Origin: Mycobacterium szulgai
GTDB taxonomy: Bacteria > Actinomycetota > Actinomycetes > Mycobacteriales > Mycobacteriaceae
DNA: 64,000 nt
Direction: 5' to 3'
NCBI RefSeq assembly: GCF_002116635.1
Contig: NZ_LQPW01000165.1
Location: 1-64,000, forward strand
In this document: one piece after another, positions 12,484-19,618 of the stretch
Position numbering within the stretch: position 1 is the first letter of the stretch
Layout: each line of letters begins with the position of its first letter
Program-made: the position numbers and the translations under genes
The notes under the pieces: model-generated
Told to the model about the DNA's origin: nothing
What the model saw: the letters and a program-made list of their open reading frames with translations, nothing else
Database searches by the model: none

Positions 12484-13344
12484 ATGACTGGGTCGAGCAC
12501 GCCGGAGTCGCCCGCCTGTTACCGCCATTCCGGGCGCCGGACCTATGTCCGCTGCACCCGATGCGATAGGTACATCTGCGGGGAGTGCATGCGGGTCAGT
12601 CCCGTCGGCCACCAGTGCCCTGAGTGCGTGCGCGCCGGCGCCCAAACCGTTCGGCAGCCCCGCTCACAATTCGGTGCACCGCAGCGCTCCGGCAACCCGG
12701 TGGTCACCTACGTGCTGATCGCGGCGAACGTGGCGATGTTCGCGCTGCAGCTGACCGCGGGCGATCTGGAACGCCAATTCGCGTTGTGGCCACCGGCCGT
12801 CGCCGAGGGCCAGATGTACCGGCTGGTGACCGCGGCGTTCCTGCACTACGGGGCGATGCATCTGCTGTTCAACATGTGGGCGCTGTATGTGGTGGGCCCG
12901 CCGTTGGAAACGTTGTTGGGGCACTTACGGTTCGGTGCGCTGTACGCGCTCAGTGCGTTAGGCGGCTCGGTGCTGGTGTATCTGGTCTCGCCACTCAACA
13001 CGGCGACAGCGGGGGCATCCGGGGCGGTCTTCGGACTGTTCGCCGCCACCTTCGTGGTGGCCAAGCGGCTCAATCTCGACGTCCGCTGGGTTGTCGCGGT
13101 CATTGTGGTCAACTTGGCCTTCACCTTCGTCGCACCGGCGCTCAGTCCCCAATCGATCAGCTGGCAGGCACACGTCGGTGGGCTGATCACAGGCGCGCTG
13201 GTAACCGCGGGCTATGTCTACGCGCCCCGAGAGCGCCGCAACGCGATCCAGGCCGCGGTGACGGTCGTGGTGCTGACGGCCTTTGTCGTACTGATTTCAT
13301 GGCGCACAACCGATCTGCTCGAGATGTTCGGCGTCGTCAGGTGA
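12484..13344 (+). CDS. Rhomboid intramembrane serine protease with N-terminal zinc-ribbon-like domain
   Basis: This is the counterpart of Rv0110. Residues 12-50 carry Cys/His pairs (CYRHSGRRTYVRC, CDRYICGEC, HQCPEC) forming a B-box/zinc-ribbon-like cytoplasmic domain. A six-helix rhomboid core follows, with a HYGAMHLLFNMWAL segment (rhomboid HxxxN signature), the catalytic Ser in AGASGAVFG near residue 179 and the catalytic His in QAHVGGLITG near 230. It cleaves membrane proteins within or near their transmembrane segments; the substrate is unknown. ATG 12484 begins just before the Cys-rich domain; the longer upstream frame overlaps the divergent gene and is rejected. Its TGA overlaps the GTG of the SRPBCC gene. 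Confidence 0.9.
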   Translation: MTGSSTPESPACYRHSGRRTYVRCTRCDRYICGECMRVSPVGHQCPECVRAGAQTVRQPRSQFGAPQRSGNPVVTYVLIAANVAMFALQLTAGDLERQFALWPPAVAEGQMYRLVTAAFLHYGAMHLLFNMWALYVVGPPLETLLGHLRFGALYALSALGGSVLVYLVSPLNTATAGASGAVFGLFAATFVVAKRLNLDVRWVVAVIVVNLAFTFVAPALSPQSISWQAHVGGLITGALVTAGYVYAPRERRNAIQAAVTVVVLTAFVVLISWRTTDLLEMFGVVR

Positions 13345-13802
13345 GCTGGTGGATAGCCCACGCCGAGCGGACCCTCAGCGAAGAGGTGCCCGCACCGCCG
13401 GACGCCGTCCGTGATTTCTACGTCGACCTGGACAACATCAAACTGGTGCACCCGCTGATCGTGTCCGTGGAAGTGCTGTCGCGCACCGAGACCGCGACCG
13501 GCTGTCTGCAGAGCTACCGGGTGGTCGACCGAATCCCATTGGGACCGTTCACTATCAAGGCAAGCTATCGGGCGCGAATCCACCTTCGGCCGACCGGTGA
13601 CGTGCGAACCGAGGCCGATCAATCGCCCGGGGTGCGTCTTCGCGGAACCGTCACCTTCGCGCCGATCGACAGCGGCACCCGCGTCACCGAACAAATCCGC
13701 ATCGCCGCGCCCCGGCCGCTGGCGGCGTTCACCGTCCGCGAGGCGGTCAAGGCGCACAGCGCCATGCTGGCCGGTATCCGGCGTCACTTCGAATCGGGCT
13801 GA
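13341..13802 (+). CDS. SRPBCC (START/polyketide-cyclase-like) family protein (153 aa)
   Basis: The GTG start at 13341 overlaps the rhomboid stop (GTGA), showing co-translation. The product begins with a strand (WIAHAERTLSEEVPAPPDAVRDFYVDLDNIKLVHPLI) typical of SRPBCC ligand-binding proteins, continues with the alternating beta strands of a helix-grip fold, and ends in a long C-terminal helix (REAVKAHSAMLAGIRRHF). Such proteins bind lipids, polyketides or other hydrophobic ligands. A link to rhomboid proteolysis is not obvious. The 3' end overlaps the convergent SDR gene by 19 bp. Confidence 0.75.
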   Translation: MSWWIAHAERTLSEEVPAPPDAVRDFYVDLDNIKLVHPLIVSVEVLSRTETATGCLQSYRVVDRIPLGPFTIKASYRARIHLRPTGDVRTEADQSPGVRLRGTVTFAPIDSGTRVTEQIRIAAPRPLAAFTVREAVKAHSAMLAGIRRHFESG

Positions 13803-14569
13803 GCGGTCCAGTGCGCGCTGAGCGCGGATTCGGACAGGTACTTGGTCGAACTCCAGCCGCCGTCCACGACGATGGTCTGACCATTGATGAATTCGCCGCC
13901 GGGAGAACACAAGAACGCCACGGTATTGGCGACATCGTCGACGGTGCCCAACCGTTGGTGCGGTGTCATCTCCACGTTCATTCGGCGAAACCGCTCGTCC
14001 TGCAAGCGATGCTCGGTCATCGGCGTCTGAACGACGCCGGGAGCCACTGCGTTGCAGCGTATTCCGCGTGACCCGTATTGGCAGGCGATGTGGGTGGTCA
14101 GCGCCGTGAGCCCGCCTTTGGCCGCTGAATAGGCGCCACCGCGCAGGCCGCCCACTACGGCGAACGTCGAGGTGATGTTGATGATTGCAGAGCCCGGCGG
14201 CATGTGCGGCAGCACTTCGCGCGCCAGCCGAAACGGCGCGCGCAGCATCAGATTCAGAAAGTAATCCAGGGATTGGTCGTCGGTTTCGTGTAATGGCTTG
14301 GGACTGCCCACACCGGCGACGTTGACCAGATAGTCGATATGACCCCAGCGGTCCACCGCGGCAGCCACGAGTTGTCCGGGCGCGTCATCGTCAGTGAGGT
14401 CGACCGCATGGGTGGCCACCCGATCGGAGCCGTTGATCGCATGCGCGAGCGCGGCCAGCTTGCCCTCGTCGCGTCCCGTGGCCAATACCGCCATACCCAT
14501 CTCGGCAAGTTTTGTGGCGCAACCGAAGCCGATGCCGCCGGTGGCTCCGGTGACGATCGCTACCTGCAT
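13784..14569 (-). CDS. Short-chain dehydrogenase/reductase, last gene of the leftward catabolic operon
   Basis: A 261-aa classical SDR: TGATGGIG coenzyme motif at residues 8-15, NVAGVG near 90, catalytic ITSTF and YSAAKGG, and a C-terminal GQTIVVDGGW typical of FabG-like enzymes. The start ATG 14569 lies one base after the stop of the acyl-CoA synthetase gene, so they are co-transcribed. In this setting it probably oxidises a hydroxy-acyl-CoA or alcohol intermediate. The substrate is unknown. Confidence 0.85.
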   Translation of the reverse strand: MQVAIVTGATGGIGFGCATKLAEMGMAVLATGRDEGKLAALAHAINGSDRVATHAVDLTDDDAPGQLVAAAVDRWGHIDYLVNVAGVGSPKPLHETDDQSLDYFLNLMLRAPFRLAREVLPHMPPGSAIINITSTFAVVGGLRGGAYSAAKGGLTALTTHIACQYGSRGIRCNAVAPGVVQTPMTEHRLQDERFRRMNVEMTPHQRLGTVDDVANTVAFLCSPGGEFINGQTIVVDGGWSSTKYLSESALSAHWTAQPDSK

Positions 14570-14570
14570 G

Positions 14571-16166
14571 TCATTGCTCCGCCTTCGTCAGCGCCGCCTT
14601 GATCTGGTGCTTGAGGACCTTGCCCGCGTCGTTCTTCGGGAGTACATCCCAGATAACCACCTGCTCGGGCACTTTGAAGCGCGCAACGCCCGCGGCTTCG
14701 AGGAAGCCGCGCAGGCTGGCCAGGTCCGGTCCGGGGGCGCCGGTGGGGACGATGACGGCACATGCCCGTTCCCCGGTGCGATCGTCGGGCAGTCCGACGA
14801 CGGCGATCTCGGCGATCTCGGGGTGACCGGCCAGCAGGTCCTCGACCTCCTTCGGCGAGATGTTCTCGCCGTTGCGGATGATGATGTCCTTGGCGCGGCC
14901 GGTGACGACGAGGTAGTCGTCGTCGACCCAGCGGCCGAGATCTCCGGTGCGGAAGTATCCGTCGGCATCGAAGCTGTCGGCCTCGTCGTCGGGGTGTTGA
15001 TAGCCGACCAGCATCTGCGGTCCGCGCACGCGGATTTCGCCGGCGACGAGTTTGACCTCGGCGATGCCGGGGCGGCCATCAGTTTCGGCCGCGTGGGTAC
15101 GGGATTCGGGCGAGCCGACGGTGGTCACCGGCACTTCGGTCGAACCGTATACCCGGGTGACCGCAGCGGGATCGAAATATGTTGCGGCCCTGCGGATCAA
15201 GTCCGGCGGCACCGATGCCCCGCCGCATACGAACAACTTCAGCTCGGGCAGCCGGACCCCGTTGTGCTGCGCGGCGGCAAGCAGCTGCTCCAGAAACGGC
15301 GTCGCGCCCGCGATGTGTGTGCACCGTTCGGCGCGCATCAGCCGCACCGCGTCTAGGGCGTTCCACCGCTCCATCAATACCGCGGCCGTGCCGAGCAGCA
15401 ACGGGCACTCGAATGCGTAGATGGAACCGCCGATGTGCGCGATCGGTGAGGCGACCAGGAATGCGTCGCCCTGTTCGACGCGCCAGTGCTCGCCGATTTG
15501 GCCGATCAGCGCATGCATCGAATTGTGGGTGTGCAGCACTCCTTTAGGACGCCCGGTGGTGCCCGAGGTGTAGAGGATCATGCGCACCGCGTCGGCGTTG
15601 AGGGTGGGAAGTTGGGCGTTACCGGGGTGCACCAGTAGTGACTGGAACGGAATCTGGTCGCCAGTGACATCTCCGCGCACCACAACGACTTCCGGCGGAG
15701 ACTCCAGCGCAGCGGTAACCCGATCCAGCATCGCGGGGTAGTCATGCTGCCCGAAGAGTCCCGGGATGAAGATCGTCCGGCAGTCGGAGTCTTCGAGAAT
15801 GAAGCGCAGCTCGCGGTCGCGCAGGGAGGGCAGGATCGGGTTGGCCACCATGCCGGCCAGCGTCGTGGCCAGATAGATCACCGCGGCTTCATGCCAATTG
15901 GGCAGCATGAACGACACCACGCTGGTCGGCGGGATGCGGGTATGCAGGGCCTGCGCCAGCGTGGTCGCCTGCTGGTAGAGCGTCTGGCAGTCCAGTCGGT
16001 GTTGCGCGTCGATCAGTGCGATCCGCTGCGGTGTGTGCCGCGCGGCCTCGCGCAGCGAATCGGCCAGCGTGTCACCGACCCACCAGCCGTGTGCATAGGC
16101 CTCGGCGGCGCGTTCGTCGTCCCAGCGAACGCGACGTCCGTTGATCGACTTGGTACTCAAGCTCAT
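14571..16166 (-). CDS. Acyl-CoA synthetase (AMP-binding) of the catabolic divergon
   Basis: A 531-aa ANL ligase with YTSGTTGRPKGVLHTH near residue 215, RVYGSTEVPV, the FRTGDLGRW hinge and a C-terminal KNDAGKVLKHQIK containing the catalytic Lys. The overall pattern resembles cyclohexanecarboxylate-CoA ligase and related enzymes acting on ring or short branched acids rather than long-chain FadD proteins; this is my impression and not a proven specificity. It is co-directional with gntR but separated by 113 bp carrying a hairpin (16198-16256), and is followed immediately by an SDR. It probably activates an acid released by the oxygenase/lactonase steps encoded nearby. Confidence 0.85.
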   Translation of the reverse strand: MSLSTKSINGRRVRWDDERAAEAYAHGWWVGDTLADSLREAARHTPQRIALIDAQHRLDCQTLYQQATTLAQALHTRIPPTSVVSFMLPNWHEAAVIYLATTLAGMVANPILPSLRDRELRFILEDSDCRTIFIPGLFGQHDYPAMLDRVTAALESPPEVVVVRGDVTGDQIPFQSLLVHPGNAQLPTLNADAVRMILYTSGTTGRPKGVLHTHNSMHALIGQIGEHWRVEQGDAFLVASPIAHIGGSIYAFECPLLLGTAAVLMERWNALDAVRLMRAERCTHIAGATPFLEQLLAAAQHNGVRLPELKLFVCGGASVPPDLIRRAATYFDPAAVTRVYGSTEVPVTTVGSPESRTHAAETDGRPGIAEVKLVAGEIRVRGPQMLVGYQHPDDEADSFDADGYFRTGDLGRWVDDDYLVVTGRAKDIIIRNGENISPKEVEDLLAGHPEIAEIAVVGLPDDRTGERACAVIVPTGAPGPDLASLRGFLEAAGVARFKVPEQVVIWDVLPKNDAGKVLKHQIKAALTKAEQ

Positions 16167-16197
16167 TGCGCGCCCGCTACTGGCCTTCGAACGATCG

Positions 16198-16256
16198 CCG
16201 AGCCTGCAGTTTTGCAGCGAAAGTTCGAGTAAGGACCTGCGAAACCGCAGGCTCGG
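16198..16256 (-). terminator. Hairpin between gntR and the acyl-CoA synthetase gene
   Basis: CCGAGCCTGC (16198-16207) pairs with GCAGGCTCGG (16247-16256), and inside the right arm CCTGCG-AAAC-CGCAGG (16236-16251) forms a compact alternative hairpin. The two structures share bases and are mutually exclusive. On the minus strand it sits downstream of gntR and upstream of the ligase gene, with no U-tract. It may be a partial terminator, attenuator or mRNA-processing site that lowers expression of the distal genes. Confidence 0.5.
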
Positions 16257-16279
16257 TGTTCGGCAAGGCGGGCGACACC

Positions 16280-17041
16280 TCAGCCACGTACCCGTCGCAT
16301 CGTCATCGAATGCCGGAACCGGGACGCCGGGTGGGTATTGATCGTGACTTGGGCGACCTGCCCGTCAGACGTGGTGTAGGTGCGTCGCACCTGCAGTGCG
16401 GGAGTTCCTGTCTCGGCATCGAGGCCCTCCGCCAGTTCCGGTGAAATGAGTACCGCGGTGATTTCCTGTTGCACCTCAACGATACTCAGCCCGAAAAGGT
16501 CTTCGATCAGCGGAAAGATGGGCCCGTCGTGGCGCTGCAGCAGCCGGCCGACGGCCGCGAAGGCGCGGTTGATGTAGTACTCCGTACGGCACAGCGCGGG
16601 CCCGCCAGGTTCGGTGTCGTCGGCTTGCCGAAACCCGCGCACGGTCAGCCACTGTTCACCGATGGCCAGGCCGGTCCGGGCGGCTGCCGCATCGTCGATG
16701 GCGAGCATGGCGACGGAGTCGATCGCGAATCGGGTGCCGGTGGCAAACGCCAGCAGATCGTTGATCGACATCACGTGCTGGACGTAGGAGTCCGACGAGG
16801 TGCGGGGTACCACCAGGGTTCCGGTTCGAGGTTTGGACGACACCAGGTTGTCGTCGCGAAGCCGTCGCAGCGCCTCCCGAATTGTGTAGCGGCTGACCGC
16901 AAACCGTTCGCACAGCTCGTGTTCGGTGGGCAGTTGCGATCCCACCGGATATACGCCGTCCACGATCTCCTTGCGCAGCGTGCGTGCGACCTGCAGATAG
17001 CGGTGGTCGATTACCTTCTGTTCGGACATGTTGGGGCCCAT
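16280..17041 (-). CDS. GntR-family transcriptional regulator (HutC-type)
   Basis: The N-terminal winged helix (residues about 10-75) contains PVGSQLPTEHELCERFAVSRYTIREALRRL and a wing with PRTGTLV, characteristic of GntR proteins. The C-terminal 150 residues have the chorismate-lyase-like UTRA effector fold of the HutC subfamily, including CRTEYYINRAFA. ATG 17041 overlaps the TGA of the upstream lactonase-like gene by one base; a second ATG at 17029 is an alternative start. It is the only regulator in the divergon and most likely senses the substrate or a pathway intermediate, binding the TTGTCCGGACAA-type sites at 18644-18655 and 18740-18751. Regulator-operator pairing is inferred. Confidence 0.85.
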   Translation of the reverse strand: MGPNMSEQKVIDHRYLQVARTLRKEIVDGVYPVGSQLPTEHELCERFAVSRYTIREALRRLRDDNLVSSKPRTGTLVVPRTSSDSYVQHVMSINDLLAFATGTRFAIDSVAMLAIDDAAAARTGLAIGEQWLTVRGFRQADDTEPGGPALCRTEYYINRAFAAVGRLLQRHDGPIFPLIEDLFGLSIVEVQQEITAVLISPELAEGLDAETGTPALQVRRTYTTSDGQVAQVTINTHPASRFRHSMTMRRVRG

Positions 17042-18615
17042 CAGCTTTCCCTACGCAATGCCAGCACGCTGCCGTCGCCGTCCGCCGAGACGTACAACGT
17101 GCCGTCGGGCCCGGCGGCGATGCCGGCGAACGGTCCCTGCGGCCCGGAGAACGGCGGCATGCCGCGCAGCGGCTTGGGGACAACGCCAGGCGGTGCGCCC
17201 ACCGGCAGGTCGGCGGCGATGGTGCGCCGGACACCGGTCTGCAAATCGATCGCGAGGAGTTCCTTGGCGCCGGCGTCGACGACGTAGACGGTGCCGTCGA
17301 GCACGAGAATGCCTTGGGGCCGGTGCAAGTCGTCGATCAACGGGCCGGTCCCGTCCAGCCTGCGGACTCGCCCGGCTTCGGAGGCCAGGCAGGTTCCGTC
17401 ATCGGTCAGTGCTACGCCGACGGGATCGTCGAGGCCCGAAGCCAGAACCTCGGTGTGGCCGTCGCGGATGGACAGCACCCGCCCGGTGCCGAGTTCGGCC
17501 GCCACTATGGTGCCGTCCGGTGCCATCGCAACTCCGTAGAGCTGGTCGAAACCTTCGGCAACCACATCACTTTCGTGAAGTTCCGGCCGGTAGCGCGCCA
17601 CCTGCCCATTGGCTGTGGTCACCACGAACTCACCGTCTCCGGTTGCCGCGACCCCGCGCAAGAACCCCGGATACCCTGGCGAGAACAACATTCCGGCCGT
17701 CCGCAGCTGGTTGTCGGGCCCCAGGCTGTAGAAGTACGTTCCGTCGGCGATATACAGGTTTCCGTCGCTGCCCACCGCCAAGTCCAGCGGCCAGTTCAAT
17801 CCGCCCGCAAGCACAGTGCGAGATTGCCCGCCGCTGAGGATTTCGGTGATCTCGCCGGTGAAATTCGAGACGAACAGCCGGTCGCCGACAAACGTCAGGT
17901 TGTCCAGACCCGGATTCAGGCTGGCCAGGACGGTGCGCTCGCCAGTGCGCGGATCGATGCGCAGCACTTGGCCGCTGTGCACCTGCGTCGAGACGATGAA
18001 ACCCGCGGAGTCGAACTTCACCGCATCGGGGACGCCCAGGTCACCCGCGACGCATTCCGGGAGGCCACCATCGGGATCGATGCGCCAGATCTCGTTGGCT
18101 CCCATCACCGGGAAGTACAACAAGCCGTCCGGGCCGACCTCCATGGCGTTGGGCGATGGAACATTTTCCAGCAGCACCCGCGGCGCACCGCCGCTGCGGT
18201 CGAGCTCCAGCAGGCGCCCGGCCTCCCGGCATTCACCGATGAACAACCTGCCTTGGTGGACCGTGATGCCGTTGGCGGACGGGACGTCGTCGCGAATCAC
18301 CCGGGTGACACCCGCGCTGTCGCGCATGCTCACCCGGCCGTCCATGACTTCAGTCGCGTACAGATTCCCGTCCGGGTCGAAGGCGACGTCGTCGGGAGCG
18401 ATGATCTCGCCGCCCTTGGCGCTGATCGTCTCCAGCCGGCAAGACTCGACGTCGAGCGCGCTGATCTGGCTGCCCGTGACTTGGGCGATGTAGATCCGGC
18501 CGTCGGGTCCGGTGCGCAAACCGTTCGCGCCGAACAACCGGCTGGGTCCAGCCAGTCGCGTCAGGCGCCAGCCTTCGGCGACGTTCGGCGGCCGCGCCGG
18601 CGAGTAACGGGCCAT
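17041..18615 (-). CDS. SMP-30/gluconolactonase-like beta-propeller protein
   Basis: About 524 aa made of repeated propeller blades: many copies of GPDGRIYIA, DPDGNLYATE, GSDGNLYIAD and GPDGTLYVSA-like strands spaced about 40-45 residues through the whole length. The length suggests two fused six-bladed units or a single large propeller, longer than the roughly 300-aa single-domain SMP-30 lactonases. No signal peptide is seen. With a Baeyer-Villiger monooxygenase in the facing operon, a lactone- or ester-hydrolysing role is plausible but unproven. The start is uncertain among GTG 18639, GTG 18618 and ATG 18615; the operator-like site begins at 18644. It is translationally coupled to gntR. Confidence 0.75.
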   Translation of the reverse strand: MARYSPARPPNVAEGWRLTRLAGPSRLFGANGLRTGPDGRIYIAQVTGSQISALDVESCRLETISAKGGEIIAPDDVAFDPDGNLYATEVMDGRVSMRDSAGVTRVIRDDVPSANGITVHQGRLFIGECREAGRLLELDRSGGAPRVLLENVPSPNAMEVGPDGLLYFPVMGANEIWRIDPDGGLPECVAGDLGVPDAVKFDSAGFIVSTQVHSGQVLRIDPRTGERTVLASLNPGLDNLTFVGDRLFVSNFTGEITEILSGGQSRTVLAGGLNWPLDLAVGSDGNLYIADGTYFYSLGPDNQLRTAGMLFSPGYPGFLRGVAATGDGEFVVTTANGQVARYRPELHESDVVAEGFDQLYGVAMAPDGTIVAAELGTGRVLSIRDGHTEVLASGLDDPVGVALTDDGTCLASEAGRVRRLDGTGPLIDDLHRPQGILVLDGTVYVVDAGAKELLAIDLQTGVRRTIAADLPVGAPPGVVPKPLRGMPPFSGPQGPFAGIAAGPDGTLYVSADGDGSVLALRRES

Positions 18616-18643
18616 CACCGCTCGGACGATAGCAATCACCTGC

Positions 18644-18655
18644 TGGTCCAGACAA
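18644..18655. promoter_or_regulatory. Operator-like site 1 of the divergon
   Basis: TGGTCCAGACAA differs at two positions from the perfect palindrome at 18740-18751. It ends five bases from the leftmost-reading GTG (18639) of the lactonase-like gene. The position and match to the second site suggest a GntR binding site controlling the leftward operon. Confidence 0.55.
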
Positions 18656-18710
18656 TACTCAGCCGCCGAATCGGCCCTGGTCTTGACGGGCTGACCACCG
18701 TAGGAGAATC

Positions 18711-18761
18711 ATGCTCTCTAATGAGTGCACGCCATTACCTTGTCCGGACAATATAGAGTGA
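18711..18761 (+). CDS. Possible 16-codon upstream ORF coupled to the rightward operon
   Basis: ATG 18711 follows TAGGAGAA at good spacing and opens a frame coding MLSNECTPLPCPDNIE. Its TGA (18759-18761) overlaps the GTG 18758 start of the SDR gene. It spans the operator-like site 18740-18751. It could be a leader peptide coupling translation into the operon. Alternatively the operon is leaderless from 18758 and this frame is accidental; the ribosome-binding site is the only positive evidence. Confidence 0.3.
   Translation: MLSNECTPLPCPDNIE
18740..18751. promoter_or_regulatory. Operator-like site 2 of the divergon, perfect palindrome
   Basis: TTGTCCGGACAA is fully self-complementary and ends six bases before GTG 18758. 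It is about 96 bp centre-to-centre from site 1, so the two sites flank the divergent promoter region almost symmetrically. The GT-n-AC form with central symmetry is usual for GntR-family operators. Assignment to the GntR protein at 16280-17041 is by proximity. Confidence 0.6.
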
Positions 18762-19615
18762 CTGCCGATCTGCTGGCCCTCGATGGGCGCATCGTGGTAG
18801 TCGCCGGCGCGGCCGGCGGCGGCATCGGCACCACTGTGGCGCGGATGCTTGCCCAGGCCGGGGCCACCGTGGTGGGGGTAAGCCGCGGCAAGGACAATCT
18901 CGACGAGCATCTCGGCCCGCTGATAGCCGACGGCCTGCCGGTACTGCCCGTCGCGGCCGATGTGTCCACCGATGACGGCGTACGCACCACCCTGGACGCC
19001 GTCCGCTCTGCCGGCGGCGAATTGCATGGTCTGGTCAACGTCGCCGGCGGTGCCGACCCGTCCACGTGGATGCCGTCGACCCGGGTGGCGCGCGACGACT
19101 GGCGCGATCTGTTCACGCGAAATCTGGAAAGCGTCTTCTTCATGAGCCAGGCCGTGGCCGCCGAACTGAGACGCCGCAACAGGCCCGGCTCGATTGTCTC
19201 GGTCTCCTCGATCAGCGGGATGAACACCGCGCCCTTCCACATCGCCTATGGCACGGCCAAGGCCGCGATCGTCGCCATGACCCGCACTATGGCAGTTGAA
19301 CTGGCGCAAGCCGATATTCGTGTCAACGCGGTTGCGCCCGGTGTGATCGAAACACCGGCGTCGCGCACCTACACCGACGAAGACCCCGAACGCGACCGGC
19401 GTGCGATCGCGATGGGACGGCGCGGCCGTCCCGAAGAAGTGGCCGGTGCCATCCTGTTCCTGCTCTCGGACCTGTCGAGCTATATCACCGGGCAGACGCT
19501 GTTGGTCGACGGCGGCCTGAACCTCAAGTGGGGGCATCTGGGTGCCGACAACACCTCGTTGTTCCTCAAGGACCAGGACTTCCGTGCGGTGATCAAGCAG
19601 TGGGAAGGAGGATGA
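18758..19615 (+). CDS. Short-chain dehydrogenase/reductase, first gene of the rightward operon
   Basis: An SDR of about 285 aa. The coenzyme motif is the variant GAAGGGIG (instead of TGxxxGIG), with NVAGGADPSTW, catalytic Ser in SVSSISGM and YGTAKAA, and a C-terminal GQTLLVDGGL. Three starts are possible: GTG 18758, overlapping the small upstream ORF and just after the palindrome; GTG 18725; or leaderless initiation at 18758. I prefer 18758. It is followed after three bases by the Rieske oxygenase gene, whose ribosome-binding site lies in its last codons (GGAAGGAGGATGA). It likely oxidises an alcohol formed by the oxygenases. Confidence 0.85.
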   Translation: MTADLLALDGRIVVVAGAAGGGIGTTVARMLAQAGATVVGVSRGKDNLDEHLGPLIADGLPVLPVAADVSTDDGVRTTLDAVRSAGGELHGLVNVAGGADPSTWMPSTRVARDDWRDLFTRNLESVFFMSQAVAAELRRRNRPGSIVSVSSISGMNTAPFHIAYGTAKAAIVAMTRTMAVELAQADIRVNAVAPGVIETPASRTYTDEDPERDRRAIAMGRRGRPEEVAGAILFLLSDLSSYITGQTLLVDGGLNLKWGHLGADNTSLFLKDQDFRAVIKQWEGG

Positions 19616-19618
19616 GAT

